The notes under the pieces were generated by a model that was not told where the DNA came from, ran no database searches, and saw only the letters and a list, made by a program, of their open reading frames with translations. This document shows, one piece after another, positions 31,113-38,548 of a stretch of DNA of 64,000 bases. The stretch comes from a bacterium (GTDB lineage Bacteria; Acidobacteriota; Thermoanaerobaculia; Multivoradales; J023). The position numbers and the translations under genes were made by a program. Position 1 is the stretch's first letter, and each line of letters opens with the position of its first letter. The stretch covers positions 1 through 64,000 of the forward strand of contig JAAELT010000685.1 of assembly GCA_024226315.1 (NCBI GenBank), given 5' to 3'.

Positions 31113-31244
31113 AGCCTGGAGGACGTCCGCATCCACGACCTGGGGCACAGCTGCGCGAACTTCGGCATCAAGCTTGACCTACGGCTGCCGGTGATCGGCG
31201 CGGTGCTCGCGCACCTCGCGGATGAGCTGGTGCAGTGGCCCTGA
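31113..31244 (+). pseudogene. C-terminal remnant of a phage-type tyrosine recombinase
   Basis: The frame encodes SLEDVRIHDLGHSCANFGI followed by LDLRLPVIGAVLAHLADELV. This matches the box II region of phage integrases (usually HDLRHSFAS, then LPVIGALLGH). The catalytic arginine of HxxR is replaced by glycine, and an internal deletion fuses GALLxH to HLAD so the active-site tyrosine is gone. It is inactive. Its TGA (31242-31244) forms the start of the promoter-like box before the caspase gene. Confidence 0.75.
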
Positions 31245-31266
31245 ACAATTAAGCAGCCGGAGTGTC
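31242..31266 (+). promoter_or_regulatory. ECF-type promoter box, copy 1 (caspase gene)
   Basis: TGAACA, 14 bases, GTGTC. The box ends 72 nt before the ATG of the caspase-DUF4384 gene. It is one of six matching boxes in the locus and reads towards the gene. Confidence 0.65.
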
Positions 31267-31338
31267 TACCTCTTCCGGAAGGGCGATCGACTGGGCGGCG
31301 ACGGGTCCTGTCAGTAAGCTCGCCAAGAAGGAGAGGCG

Positions 31339-33363
31339 ATGAATCCAGAAGATCCGAGGCGTCATGCCCTGCTGATCGGTATCAACCAGTACTCCTATTT
31401 CTCGGAACAGAGTCAGCTCAAAGGCTGTGTCAACGACGTTGAGCTGATGACGGACGTACTGAGTGAAACTTTCAGATTTCCACACATCCGCCGGCTCTGC
31501 GATCAAGAGGCTACCCGTGAGGGGATCCTTTCGGCGATGAACGCACTGGTTCGAGAGGTGAAAGACGACGATGTCGTCGTCTTCTTCTACAGCGGCCACG
31601 GCTCCCAGGTCTTCAACAAGCACGGTTGGTCCCCGGACGGTTTCGACGAAACCATCGTCCCCCACGACAGTGGTCGAGGAAAGGACGAGAACCGCGACGT
31701 CAGGGACCGCGAGATCGAGGAGTGGCTCTTCGAGCTGACGGCCAAGACGGCATATGTAACGCTGATCTTCGATTCGTGCCATGCTGGCTCGATCACCCGC
31801 GATCCGCTTGACGCCAGAGTGCGACGCATCCCGCGGGATCCGCCGTTACGAAAACCGCGGCCCGGGGGCGATGCGGGACGCCGGCGCGGTCCGAGCGGCT
31901 GGCTGCCGCGGCGTCCGCCGGGAAAGCGGGGAGGAGACCCGTTGGGCGACCGCTACGTACTGCTGGCCGCCTGCCGCAGTCACGAGCCTGCCTGCGAGCT
32001 CAAATACAACGAGGCGGGGAGGCCGCAGGGAGCTCTGACCTTCCATCTCTGCCAGGAGCTCAGCCGCGCCCACCCCAGGGAGAGCTATCGTGACCTCTTC
32101 GAGCGTCTCGCACCCCGGGTCACGGCCGACTACCCGGAACAGCATCCGCAGCTGGAAGGTGCCTGGGACCGCGAGCTGTTCGGGAGCCGGAGCTTCGAGC
32201 CGATGCGCTTCGTCCCCGTCCGTGAAAGGACGGACGGCCGCGTGACGCTGGCGGCGGGAGCGGCCCACGGGCTGACTGCCGGCTCCGAGTGGGCCGTCTA
32301 TGGCCCGGGGACCCGCCGGGCCGAGGTGGGGAGCGAAGCCGAGCTCGGACGCGTTCGCGTTCTGGACGACGTCGACCCGGTCGCTGCGCGGGCCGAGATG
32401 CTTCCGGGAGAGAGAGCGGACGAGATCACCGCCGGCTGCCGAGCGGTTGTGGTTGTCCACGATCACGGCGAGATGTGCTGGACGGTCGGGATCCGGGGCT
32501 CCCTGTCCTCGCGCTGCCGCGAGGCTCTGGAGCGGCGGATCGGCAAGTCGTTGGTGCTGCGTCTCGCCCCGGACGGCCAGCCCGTCAGGGCCTGGATCCA
32601 TTTCCTGACACCGCGGCATCCGGTCGGTGTCGGGGATCCTGCCCCCCAGGCCGGCGCTATCGACGAGCCCTCCTGGGCGGTGGTCAAAAGCGCCGGGGAT
32701 CTCCTGCTGGGACCACGCCCTGCCAGTTACCCCCTGGACGAGCTGGTCCAGGATCTCGAGCGCTGCGCCCGCTACGAGCTGGCCTTGCGGCTGATTCAGC
32801 CAGACGACTTGAATGAGCTCTACGGCCTCGTGGAGGTGACGCTCTTTCGGCGGTCGCCCGGCGGGGTCTGGGCTCGGGCAGAGCCCTCCCGGAACGACGA
32901 GGTGGTCTTCGAGGAAGGCGATCTCCTCGGTCTGCAAGTCACCAATCGCTCGGAACAGCCGATCTACCTCAGCGTGCTCGACTTCGGGCTCACCCATGGC
33001 GTCAGCCTGCTCTATCCGGTTCGCGGAGCCTGCAAGCCGTTGGCCCCTGGGCGTGTCTTCGAAATCGGAATGCGCCGCAACGACGAGATCGAGGTCTTCT
33101 TGCCCGCAGGCTTCTCCGCCGAGGAGGGGACCGAGTACCTCAAACTCTTCGCGACGACCGCGGAAGCCGACTTCAGCTCCCTGACCCAGCGAGGAGTGCG
33201 CACCAAGACGGGGGACGAAAGCCAGCTCCATCCGCTGGAGCAGCTACTGCGTAAGACCTTGACCGGGTACGGCCGGCGCGACGCGCGACGTGTCCCGACG
33301 AGCGATTGGACGACGGTCTGCCGGCAGTTCGTCCTCCGCCGTCCTCCCGGCTCTCGCGCTTGA
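31339..33363 (+). CDS. Caspase-family (C14) protease with C-terminal DUF4384-like domain
   Basis: The 674-residue product starts at ATG 31339 behind AAGGAGAGG. Residues 1-270 form a caspase/metacaspase fold: HALLIGINQYSYF, catalytic His87 in FYSGHGSQV, and catalytic Cys147 in IFDSCHAGS. A Pro/Arg-rich loop (about 155-195) interrupts the domain before YVLLAACRSHEPACE. The middle is unassigned. Residues about 480-600 (LQVTNRSEQPIYLSVLDFG; EVFLPAGF) look like DUF4384, which often accompanies bacterial caspases. No signal peptide is seen, so it is probably cytoplasmic. Prokaryotic caspases usually cleave after Arg/Lys or Asp; its target is unknown. It lies 218 bp before the ECF sigma gene and opens the plus-strand block. 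Confidence 0.9.
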   Translation: MNPEDPRRHALLIGINQYSYFSEQSQLKGCVNDVELMTDVLSETFRFPHIRRLCDQEATREGILSAMNALVREVKDDDVVVFFYSGHGSQVFNKHGWSPDGFDETIVPHDSGRGKDENRDVRDREIEEWLFELTAKTAYVTLIFDSCHAGSITRDPLDARVRRIPRDPPLRKPRPGGDAGRRRGPSGWLPRRPPGKRGGDPLGDRYVLLAACRSHEPACELKYNEAGRPQGALTFHLCQELSRAHPRESYRDLFERLAPRVTADYPEQHPQLEGAWDRELFGSRSFEPMRFVPVRERTDGRVTLAAGAAHGLTAGSEWAVYGPGTRRAEVGSEAELGRVRVLDDVDPVAARAEMLPGERADEITAGCRAVVVVHDHGEMCWTVGIRGSLSSRCREALERRIGKSLVLRLAPDGQPVRAWIHFLTPRHPVGVGDPAPQAGAIDEPSWAVVKSAGDLLLGPRPASYPLDELVQDLERCARYELALRLIQPDDLNELYGLVEVTLFRRSPGGVWARAEPSRNDEVVFEEGDLLGLQVTNRSEQPIYLSVLDFGLTHGVSLLYPVRGACKPLAPGRVFEIGMRRNDEIEVFLPAGFSAEEGTEYLKLFATTAEADFSSLTQRGVRTKTGDESQLHPLEQLLRKTLTGYGRRDARRVPTSDWTTVCRQFVLRRPPGSRA

Positions 33364-33581
33364 TCCCAGACAATCGACGGGCGGCCGGGAGCTGGTAATT
33401 CCTCCCCGGTCTCAGGTAGGCTGGCCTCCAAGGAGGTACCTGGCTGCGATGTCAGTCCACCTCGGTTTTCCAGAGAGAATCAGGCAACGCCGTCGAGCGG
33501 TGGGGGGGATCCGGGAAATGTCGTACGCCGGCCCGGTCTGGCCGGCTCCGGAGCCGCCTTTCCGATGTCGAGGATGGAGGA

Positions 33582-34148
33582 ATGGCTTCGAATCGCGAGC
33601 GTCTGGATCGGCTATCCCGGGACAGGTACCGGTCGATCTTCAGTTTCTTCCTCAGGCGCGGCTTCCCGAGGACGGAATGCTACGACCTGACCCAGGAGAC
33701 CTTCTACCGAGCCATGCAGGGCTTGGGGGGCTTCCGCGACGAGGCCAGCGAGACGACGTGGCTGTTCCGGATCGCAAGGAACCTCTGGCTCAACAAAGAG
33801 CGCGACCGGCGACGGCTCAAACGACGCCGGCCGGAAGTCCCCATCGAAAAGGCGTTCCCGGAAGAGCAGGAGATCCCGGATCGCCGAGACCTTTTCGGGG
33901 GAAGCGAGGAGCAGAGCCCGGAGGAGCGTCTCCTCCAGCGAGAACAGATGAAGCGGGTCCGCGACGCCCTGGAGAAGCTGCCCACCCAGCGACGCCGCTG
34001 CCTGGTCCTGCGGCTCGAGGAGTTGAAGTACCGCGAGATCGCCGACTTGCTTGGCATCTCGCTACAGGCTGTCCGATCCCATCTCTCCCAGGCGCGCCAG
34101 CAGATGCGGGAGCTCCTCGGGGACGAGATCGACGTGGACGACTCCTAG
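33582..34148 (+). CDS. ECF-family RNA polymerase sigma factor
   Basis: The 188-residue product starts at ATG 33582 behind GGATGGAGG. Region 2 spans RYRSIFSFFLRRGF, then DLTQETFYRAM and TTWLFRIARNLWLN. Region 4 contains LEKLPTQRRRCLVLRLEE and the helix-turn-helix YREIADLLGISLQAVRSHL. Region 3 is absent, as in the ECF group. The anti-sigma gene starts 16 bp downstream. The six TGAACA/GTGTC boxes in this locus have the layout expected of ECF promoters, so this factor is the natural candidate to read them. A direct test is lacking. I see no clear copy of the box upstream of this gene itself. Confidence 0.93.
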   Translation: MASNRERLDRLSRDRYRSIFSFFLRRGFPRTECYDLTQETFYRAMQGLGGFRDEASETTWLFRIARNLWLNKERDRRRLKRRRPEVPIEKAFPEEQEIPDRRDLFGGSEEQSPEERLLQREQMKRVRDALEKLPTQRRRCLVLRLEELKYREIADLLGISLQAVRSHLSQARQQMRELLGDEIDVDDS

Positions 34149-34164
34149 GAAGGAGGGAGCTCCG

Positions 34165-34986
34165 TTGAACGAGAAGAAACCGTCGCTGTCCGGACTGGTT
34201 CGCGAGTTGGCTCCGGAGATGTGTCGCGAGCTGGGACCCCCGCCGACTCCGGAAGAGCTCGACGCCTACGCGGACGGAGATCTGGCGGAAGAGGAGGCCG
34301 ATAGGATCCGCGAGCACCTGACCTGGAGCCGCGAGAGCCGCAAGGTGGTCCTCGATCTGGTCGCGTTTCCTGACGTTGAGCCGCCGCCTACCGAGGCTCC
34401 CCTCTCCGAGAGCGAGCTGCGGACGGCATGGCGGGAGCTGCAGGCGCGGCTGGACGCGGACGCGCGGCCTGCCAGGGAGCCAGCCCCGGCGACGCCGCTC
34501 GCCGCGAAGGTGCTCGCCTGGCGCCCACAAGGGACCTTCGGAGGCTCTCTCGCTGCCCTGGCGGCGATCTTCCTGACGACCAGCCTAGCAGGGCTCGGTT
34601 TCTGGAACCTCTCGCTCCTCCAGGATATCGAGGACCTTTCCGCTCCCAGGATTCTCGGCGATGTCGTTGGCCTGATCCCCGCCGGAATTCCGTTCCGAGG
34701 CGAAGTAGGGCCACGCGCCGTAACCGCCGGCAGCGAACCTCTGGTCCTGAGCCTGAGCCTCACAGACACCACGCCCTATCGTTACTATCTCGTCGAGATC
34801 AACGATCCGCAAGGCCACGTGCACTGGCAGGGCGGAGGGTCCCGGCTCACCTCCGCCGGTACCCTCGCCGTCCTGCTGCCGCGCCGTGATTTCCTGCCTG
34901 CGGGAGACTACCGGATCCTACTTTATGTTCAGGATGATGAGAAGAAGCTCCTCGGAGAATACGAGCTCCGTATCGAGGCTCCATGA
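34165..34986 (+). CDS. Membrane anti-sigma factor, zinc-less type, with periplasmic sensor domain
   Basis: The start is TTG 34165, set 6 nt behind AGGAGGGAG; product 273 residues. The N-terminal part resembles an anti-sigma domain (EELDAYADGDLAEEEADRI REHL, split here), but the usual HxxxCxxC is replaced (HLTWSRESRK), so zinc is not expected. One membrane helix lies at about residues 112-132 (SLAALAAIFLTTSLAGLGFW). The C-terminal about 110 residues form a beta-rich periplasmic domain (PLVLSLSLTDTTPYRYYLVE). It would hold the ECF factor at the membrane until a signal, perhaps proteolytic, releases it. Its 3' end overlaps the likely start of the CHAT lipoprotein gene. Confidence 0.85.
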   Translation: MNEKKPSLSGLVRELAPEMCRELGPPPTPEELDAYADGDLAEEEADRIREHLTWSRESRKVVLDLVAFPDVEPPPTEAPLSESELRTAWRELQARLDADARPAREPAPATPLAAKVLAWRPQGTFGGSLAALAAIFLTTSLAGLGFWNLSLLQDIEDLSAPRILGDVVGLIPAGIPFRGEVGPRAVTAGSEPLVLSLSLTDTTPYRYYLVEINDPQGHVHWQGGGSRLTSAGTLAVLLPRRDFLPAGDYRILLYVQDDEKKLLGEYELRIEAP

Positions 34987-37900
34987 CGACCGGCACCTGA
35001 TCGGCCGCTCCCGTCCCTTCGCCGCGCTCTTGGTTGTCGCCCTGGCCTTCGGGTGTGCGGGCGAGGCAGCCCGCCAGCCCACACGCTCTTCGGCCTCATC
35101 TTCTTCCGCTCCCTCGAACGCGGTCATCCCTGAGGCCGAGCCGCCGGGCCGCGAGAAGATCGACAGAGGGGTCCTGGTGCTCCGGGTGCCGGCCGCAGGT
35201 ACCCTCGTGGGCGAGCGGACCGTCCACGTCTACCGCGTCGAACTGCGTTCCGAGCACGTCCTTCACGTCCGGGCCGAACAGCACGGGATCGACCTGATCG
35301 TCAAACTCTTCGCAGCCGACGGCGTAGAGCTGCGAGAGATCGATACGCCGACCGGGCACAGCGGCCCCGAAGACCTCTGGTTCCTCACCCGGCCGGGCCC
35401 ACATCGCATCGAGGTCAGCGCTCCGCAGGGATCCGGCAACTATCGCCTCCTTTGTGAGGCCCGCGCCCTGACCGTTGAGAACCGCCGCCCCGCGGATGCT
35501 CAGACCGCCCACCTGGAAGGTGAGGCGCATTTCAGGCGGAGGGAGTACGACCTGGCGGCCAGTGCCTTCCGCAGGGCTCGGGAGCTCTGGCAACGGGCCG
35601 GGCTACCGCGGCAGGCCGCTCTGACCCTCGTCGGGCTCGCCAGGGCCGAGGTCGAGGCAGGACGGCGTGCGGTCGGGATCGACCACTACAAGGAGGCCCT
35701 GGCGAGCTTCCACGACCTGTCGGAGCGCAGGCAGGAGGTTCGCGTCCTCAACAACCTGGGCGGTGTCCTACTGCGCGCCGGCAATCTGGAAGACGCGGAG
35801 GCGAGATACCAGCGTGCTGTCGGCGTCGCCCGTCAGGTCGGACATCGTGTCGGAGAGGCTTCGGCACTCCACAACCTCGCGCTGATCTCCTACTGGCGGG
35901 GAGAGGCGCAAGAGGCGCTGGCCCATGGCGAGCAGGCCCTGGAGATCTGGCGCGAGCTCGGCGACGAAAAGCAAGCCGCGCAGACGCTTCAGAACATGGC
36001 GAGCTGCTACCTGCTCTTCGATCAATGGGGCGAGGCGCTCGCCGTATTGCAGCAAGCACACCGGATCTTGAAGCCGAGCCACGATCGCCGCTTATTCTAC
36101 AACCTGGAAACGGTCGGCTGGCTCCATTATCTCCGGGGGAAACCGCAAGCCGCGCTGCGCTTCTATCGCTGGGCGGACCGGCTGAAGGCAAAGGTGAGCG
36201 ACTACCATGCCGCCAGCCTCCTCGACCGAATGGGTACCGCCTACACCGCGCTGGGCGACTGGTCGCGAGCCGAGGACGCTTACACGCGGGCGCGGGAGAT
36301 CCTGACGGAGGGGGAGTACCTGCTAGCGCGGGCCCATACCCTCGCCAACCTCTGCCGCCTCTATCTCCTCTCAGGCGACCCGGAGGCCGGCGCCGCAAAC
36401 TGCCGGCAGGCACTCGCGTACTTCCGCGAAACCGGGGACGCCGACGGGCAGGCGAGCGTGCTCTACCTGAACGCTCGGCTGGCGCGGCACCAGGGCGACC
36501 TGCACCGAGCCCGCGACGAGGTCGCGCAGGCTATCGACCTCCTGGAAGCTCTCCGAGCCAGGCTTCACGCCCCTTTGGATCGAAGCTCCTTCCTGGCCGG
36601 GTGGTTCGGGCCTTATGAGCTCTATCTCGACGTGTTGATGGAGCTCTCCGAGCGCGAGCCCGACAGCGGTTGGGACGCCCAGGTCCTGGCGGCGATCGAG
36701 CGCACCCGGGCGCGCAGCCTTCTGGAGCTTCTGGCCGAGGCGCAGGTCGAGCTCCGGCAGGGGGTCGACCGCGAGCTGCTCGACGAGAAGCGTCGGATCC
36801 GAACGCGGCTCGGCGAGACGCGTCGGCTCCGCCTCCGGCTCGAAGAAGAGGGCGTCGCTGCCGAGACCCTGCAGCGAATAGCGCTCGAGCGCCGGCTGCT
36901 CATGCTGCGCCATGGCGACCTCCAGCGGCAGGTCTATGCGGGCCTCACTCGACCCCAACCCCTCTATCTCGACGAGATCCAGCAGCTGCTCGACGACGAG
37001 ACCTTGCTGCTGTTCTACGCTCTCGGCGACGAGCGTAGCGTCCTGTGCCTGGTGAGCCGCACGGCGTTGCTGCTCCGGGAGCTCCGTCCGCGGGCGGAGA
37101 TCGAGCCTCTGGCAAGGACCTGGTACGAGCTCCTTTCCGATCCACGCCAGCAATGGGCCGCCGAGCAACGGCGCGTCGTCGCCGCTTCCCTGAGCCAACT
37201 GCTCCTCGAGCCCGTCGCCGATCATCTGGGCCGGCAGCGGCTGGTGGTCCTCGGTGACGGCGCCCTGCTCTTGCTCCCCTTCCACGCCTTGCCGAAGCCG
37301 GGTTCAGGCACCGAGTCCCGGCGCCTCCTCGAAGACCATGAGGTCGCTTACCTGCCCTCGGCATCGACGCTGGCGATCCTGCGCGAGAGCTTCGGCAACC
37401 GCCCGGAGGCTCCCGGGCTTCTCGCCGTCGTAGTCGATCCGGTCTTCGACGCCTCGGACGAGCGGCTCGCGCAGGCTCCGGCAGGCCATGCCGCCCCCCT
37501 GCCGGGCGCGCCACGCTTCCAGCGCCTGCGCTATGCGCGAGACGAGGCCGACGCGATTCTTGCCGCGGCGCCGCCCGGAGCCCTGGTCGCTCTGCTGGAA
37601 GGTTTCCAGGCCCGGCGGGAGAACGTCTCGGGCGACGCACTGCGAAGCTACCGCATCGTCCATTTCGCCACCCATGCCATCGTCGACAACCGCCCGGAAC
37701 TTTCGCGGATCGTGCTCGCGCAGGTAGACGAATCAGGCCGGCCGCGGCCCGGTTCTCTCGACCTGCAGGACATCTACGACCTGGACATGCCCGCCGAGCT
37801 CGTCGTGCTGAGCGCTTGCCGAACAGCCCTGGGTCCGGAGGTCCGCGGCGAGGGCCTCATCGGAATGACCCGGGGATTCATGCACGCCGGCGCCTCGCGA

Positions 37901-38122
37901 GTTCTGGTCAGCCTGTGGAGCGTCGAGGACGAAGCGACGGCGGTCTTGATGGAGCGCTTCTATCGCGCTCTCCTGCGCGAGAGGCTGGAGCCGGCGGCGG
38001 CCCTGCGATCAGCCCAGCTCTCCATGCAGCGGGAAACGACGTGGCGTCCTTACCACTGGGCCGGCTTCGTGCTCCAAGGGGAATGGGGCGGATTCGACGT
38101 CTCGGTCGAAAGCCCGCGTTGA
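34934..38122 (+). CDS. CHAT-domain protease lipoprotein with TPR repeats
   Basis: The start is uncertain. ATG 34934 gives 1062 residues with a lipobox AFGC (Cys41) after a long basic leader. A pre-peptidase-like beta domain (about 85-170) precedes some ten TPR units (for example ALHNLALISYWRGEAQEALAH). The C-terminal about 330 residues are a CHAT domain with catalytic His914 (VHFATHA) and Cys962 (VVLSACRTALG), ending RPYHWAGFVLQG. CHAT proteases are caspase-related (clan CD), and the TPR part usually binds regulators or substrates. The lipobox places it in the envelope, unlike cytoplasmic TPR-CHAT/Csx29-type proteins. It is co-transcribed with the sigma/anti-sigma pair and overlaps the anti-sigma gene by about 50 bp. 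Confidence 0.88.
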   Translation: MMRRSSSENTSSVSRLHDDRHLIGRSRPFAALLVVALAFGCAGEAARQPTRSSASSSSAPSNAVIPEAEPPGREKIDRGVLVLRVPAAGTLVGERTVHVYRVELRSEHVLHVRAEQHGIDLIVKLFAADGVELREIDTPTGHSGPEDLWFLTRPGPHRIEVSAPQGSGNYRLLCEARALTVENRRPADAQTAHLEGEAHFRRREYDLAASAFRRARELWQRAGLPRQAALTLVGLARAEVEAGRRAVGIDHYKEALASFHDLSERRQEVRVLNNLGGVLLRAGNLEDAEARYQRAVGVARQVGHRVGEASALHNLALISYWRGEAQEALAHGEQALEIWRELGDEKQAAQTLQNMASCYLLFDQWGEALAVLQQAHRILKPSHDRRLFYNLETVGWLHYLRGKPQAALRFYRWADRLKAKVSDYHAASLLDRMGTAYTALGDWSRAEDAYTRAREILTEGEYLLARAHTLANLCRLYLLSGDPEAGAANCRQALAYFRETGDADGQASVLYLNARLARHQGDLHRARDEVAQAIDLLEALRARLHAPLDRSSFLAGWFGPYELYLDVLMELSEREPDSGWDAQVLAAIERTRARSLLELLAEAQVELRQGVDRELLDEKRRIRTRLGETRRLRLRLEEEGVAAETLQRIALERRLLMLRHGDLQRQVYAGLTRPQPLYLDEIQQLLDDETLLLFYALGDERSVLCLVSRTALLLRELRPRAEIEPLARTWYELLSDPRQQWAAEQRRVVAASLSQLLLEPVADHLGRQRLVVLGDGALLLLPFHALPKPGSGTESRRLLEDHEVAYLPSASTLAILRESFGNRPEAPGLLAVVVDPVFDASDERLAQAPAGHAAPLPGAPRFQRLRYARDEADAILAAAPPGALVALLEGFQARRENVSGDALRSYRIVHFATHAIVDNRPELSRIVLAQVDESGRPRPGSLDLQDIYDLDMPAELVVLSACRTALGPEVRGEGLIGMTRGFMHAGASRVLVSLWSVEDEATAVLMERFYRALLRERLEPAAALRSAQLSMQRETTWRPYHWAGFVLQGEWGGFDVSVESPR

Positions 38123-38144
38123 ACAAAACCCTCCCCGGGGTGTC
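38120..38144 (+). promoter_or_regulatory. ECF-type promoter box, copy 2 (small repeat protein)
   Basis: TGAACA, 14 bases, GTGTC. The TGA is the stop codon of the CHAT lipoprotein gene. The box ends 80 nt before ATG 38225. Confidence 0.65.
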
Positions 38145-38174
38145 CCTAGCCCATGAACGAGGTCGTGCCTTGTA

Positions 38175-38190
38175 CCGGCCTTCAGGCCGG
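38175..38190 (+). other. Short GC-rich hairpin in the 5' leader of the small gene
   Basis: CCGGCC-TTCA-GGCCGG lies about 35 nt before the start codon of the small repeat protein and after the promoter box, so it would be transcribed in its leader. It could be an attenuator or an mRNA-stability hairpin. It lacks a following T run. Confidence 0.4.
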
Positions 38191-38224
38191 AGCCGCCTCA
38201 AAAACCAGCTATGAGGAGAAGACC

Positions 38225-38461
38225 ATGCCGCAGGAATCCAAAGAATCCCCGCAGAACCGTGACCGTGGGCCGGCCGATCCGGCCCAGACCGAAAGCCCCG
38301 ATGGCGGCGACACCGGGTCGACCAGTGGATCCAAGAGCGACAAAGGCATCCCGCTGCCACCGGCGCTGGGGGGCGGGGCGGGCCGGACCCGGAGCCACGA
38401 CGGCGGGGACACCGGGTCGACGAGTGGATCCAAGAGCGACAAGAGCGTCCCGGCTTCTTAG
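38225..38461 (+). CDS. Small polar protein with two copies of a DGGDTGSTSGSKSDK repeat
   Basis: The 78-residue product starts at ATG 38225 behind AGGAGAA. It is hydrophilic, without signal peptide or Cys, and probably disordered. Two near-identical segments, DGGDTGSTSGSKSDK, occur at about residues 26-40 and 60-74, separated by a Pro/Gly-rich linker. The second copy ends the protein (SVPAS). It sits between a CHAT protease gene and a TPR/CHAT-like gene, has its own ECF-type box and is followed by a terminator-like hairpin. A role as protease substrate, signal peptide or adaptor is plausible but unproven. A frame starting at 38211 lacks a spaced ribosome-binding site. Confidence 0.65.
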   Translation: MPQESKESPQNRDRGPADPAQTESPDGGDTGSTSGSKSDKGIPLPPALGGGAGRTRSHDGGDTGSTSGSKSDKSVPAS

Positions 38462-38471
38462 CAAAGACGAT

Positions 38472-38520
38472 CGACCGCGTGTCTTGTGACTTGCCGCAAG
38501 CCACGCGGTCGGCTGTTTCT
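38472..38520 (+). terminator. Terminator-like hairpin after the small repeat gene
   Basis: CGACCGCGTG (38472-38481) pairs perfectly with CACGCGGTCG (38502-38511). The 20-nt loop contains a smaller hairpin (CTTG-CCG-CAAG). The stem is followed by GCTGTTTCT. It lies 11 nt after the stop of the small gene and may separate its abundant transcript from the TPR gene. Confidence 0.5.
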
Positions 38521-38548
38521 CGCGGCGCTCACTGAAAGGGAGAGGTGT

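Larger units (their letters stand above)
29351..31244. other. Degraded integrative-element region between the tRNA fragment and the caspase locus
   Basis: No intact gene that I recognise lies in this 1.9 kb. It holds a TGGGGCAC direct repeat (29437-29444, 29448-29455) of the kind seen near integrase arm sites, a stray FESGD protein tail, an ORF interrupted by a MITE, and a tyrosine-recombinase fragment. The stretches 29360-29630 and 30560-31090 show no supportable coding sequence. Together they look like the eroded remains of an element once integrated at tRNA-Leu. Confidence 0.6.

Noticed and set aside
31113..31244. A working phage integrase
   Set aside because: The fragment is about 43 codons, its box II arginine is Gly, and the tyrosine region is deleted.
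31339..33363. A gasdermin-caspase defence pair
   Set aside because: No neighbouring small protein resembles a gasdermin (pore domain with palmitoylated N-terminus). The barrel protein at 41061 has a signal peptide and is not gasdermin-like.
33364..33581. A seventh ECF-type box before the sigma gene (autoregulation)
   Set aside because: No TGAACA followed by GTGTC at 14-15 bases is present in this gap. The sigma gene may be read from the caspase promoter instead.
38211..38489. The alternative frame MRRRPCRRNPKN over the small repeat gene
   Set aside because: It lacks a spaced ribosome-binding site and runs into the terminator-like hairpin. The 38225 frame has AGGAGAA at good distance.
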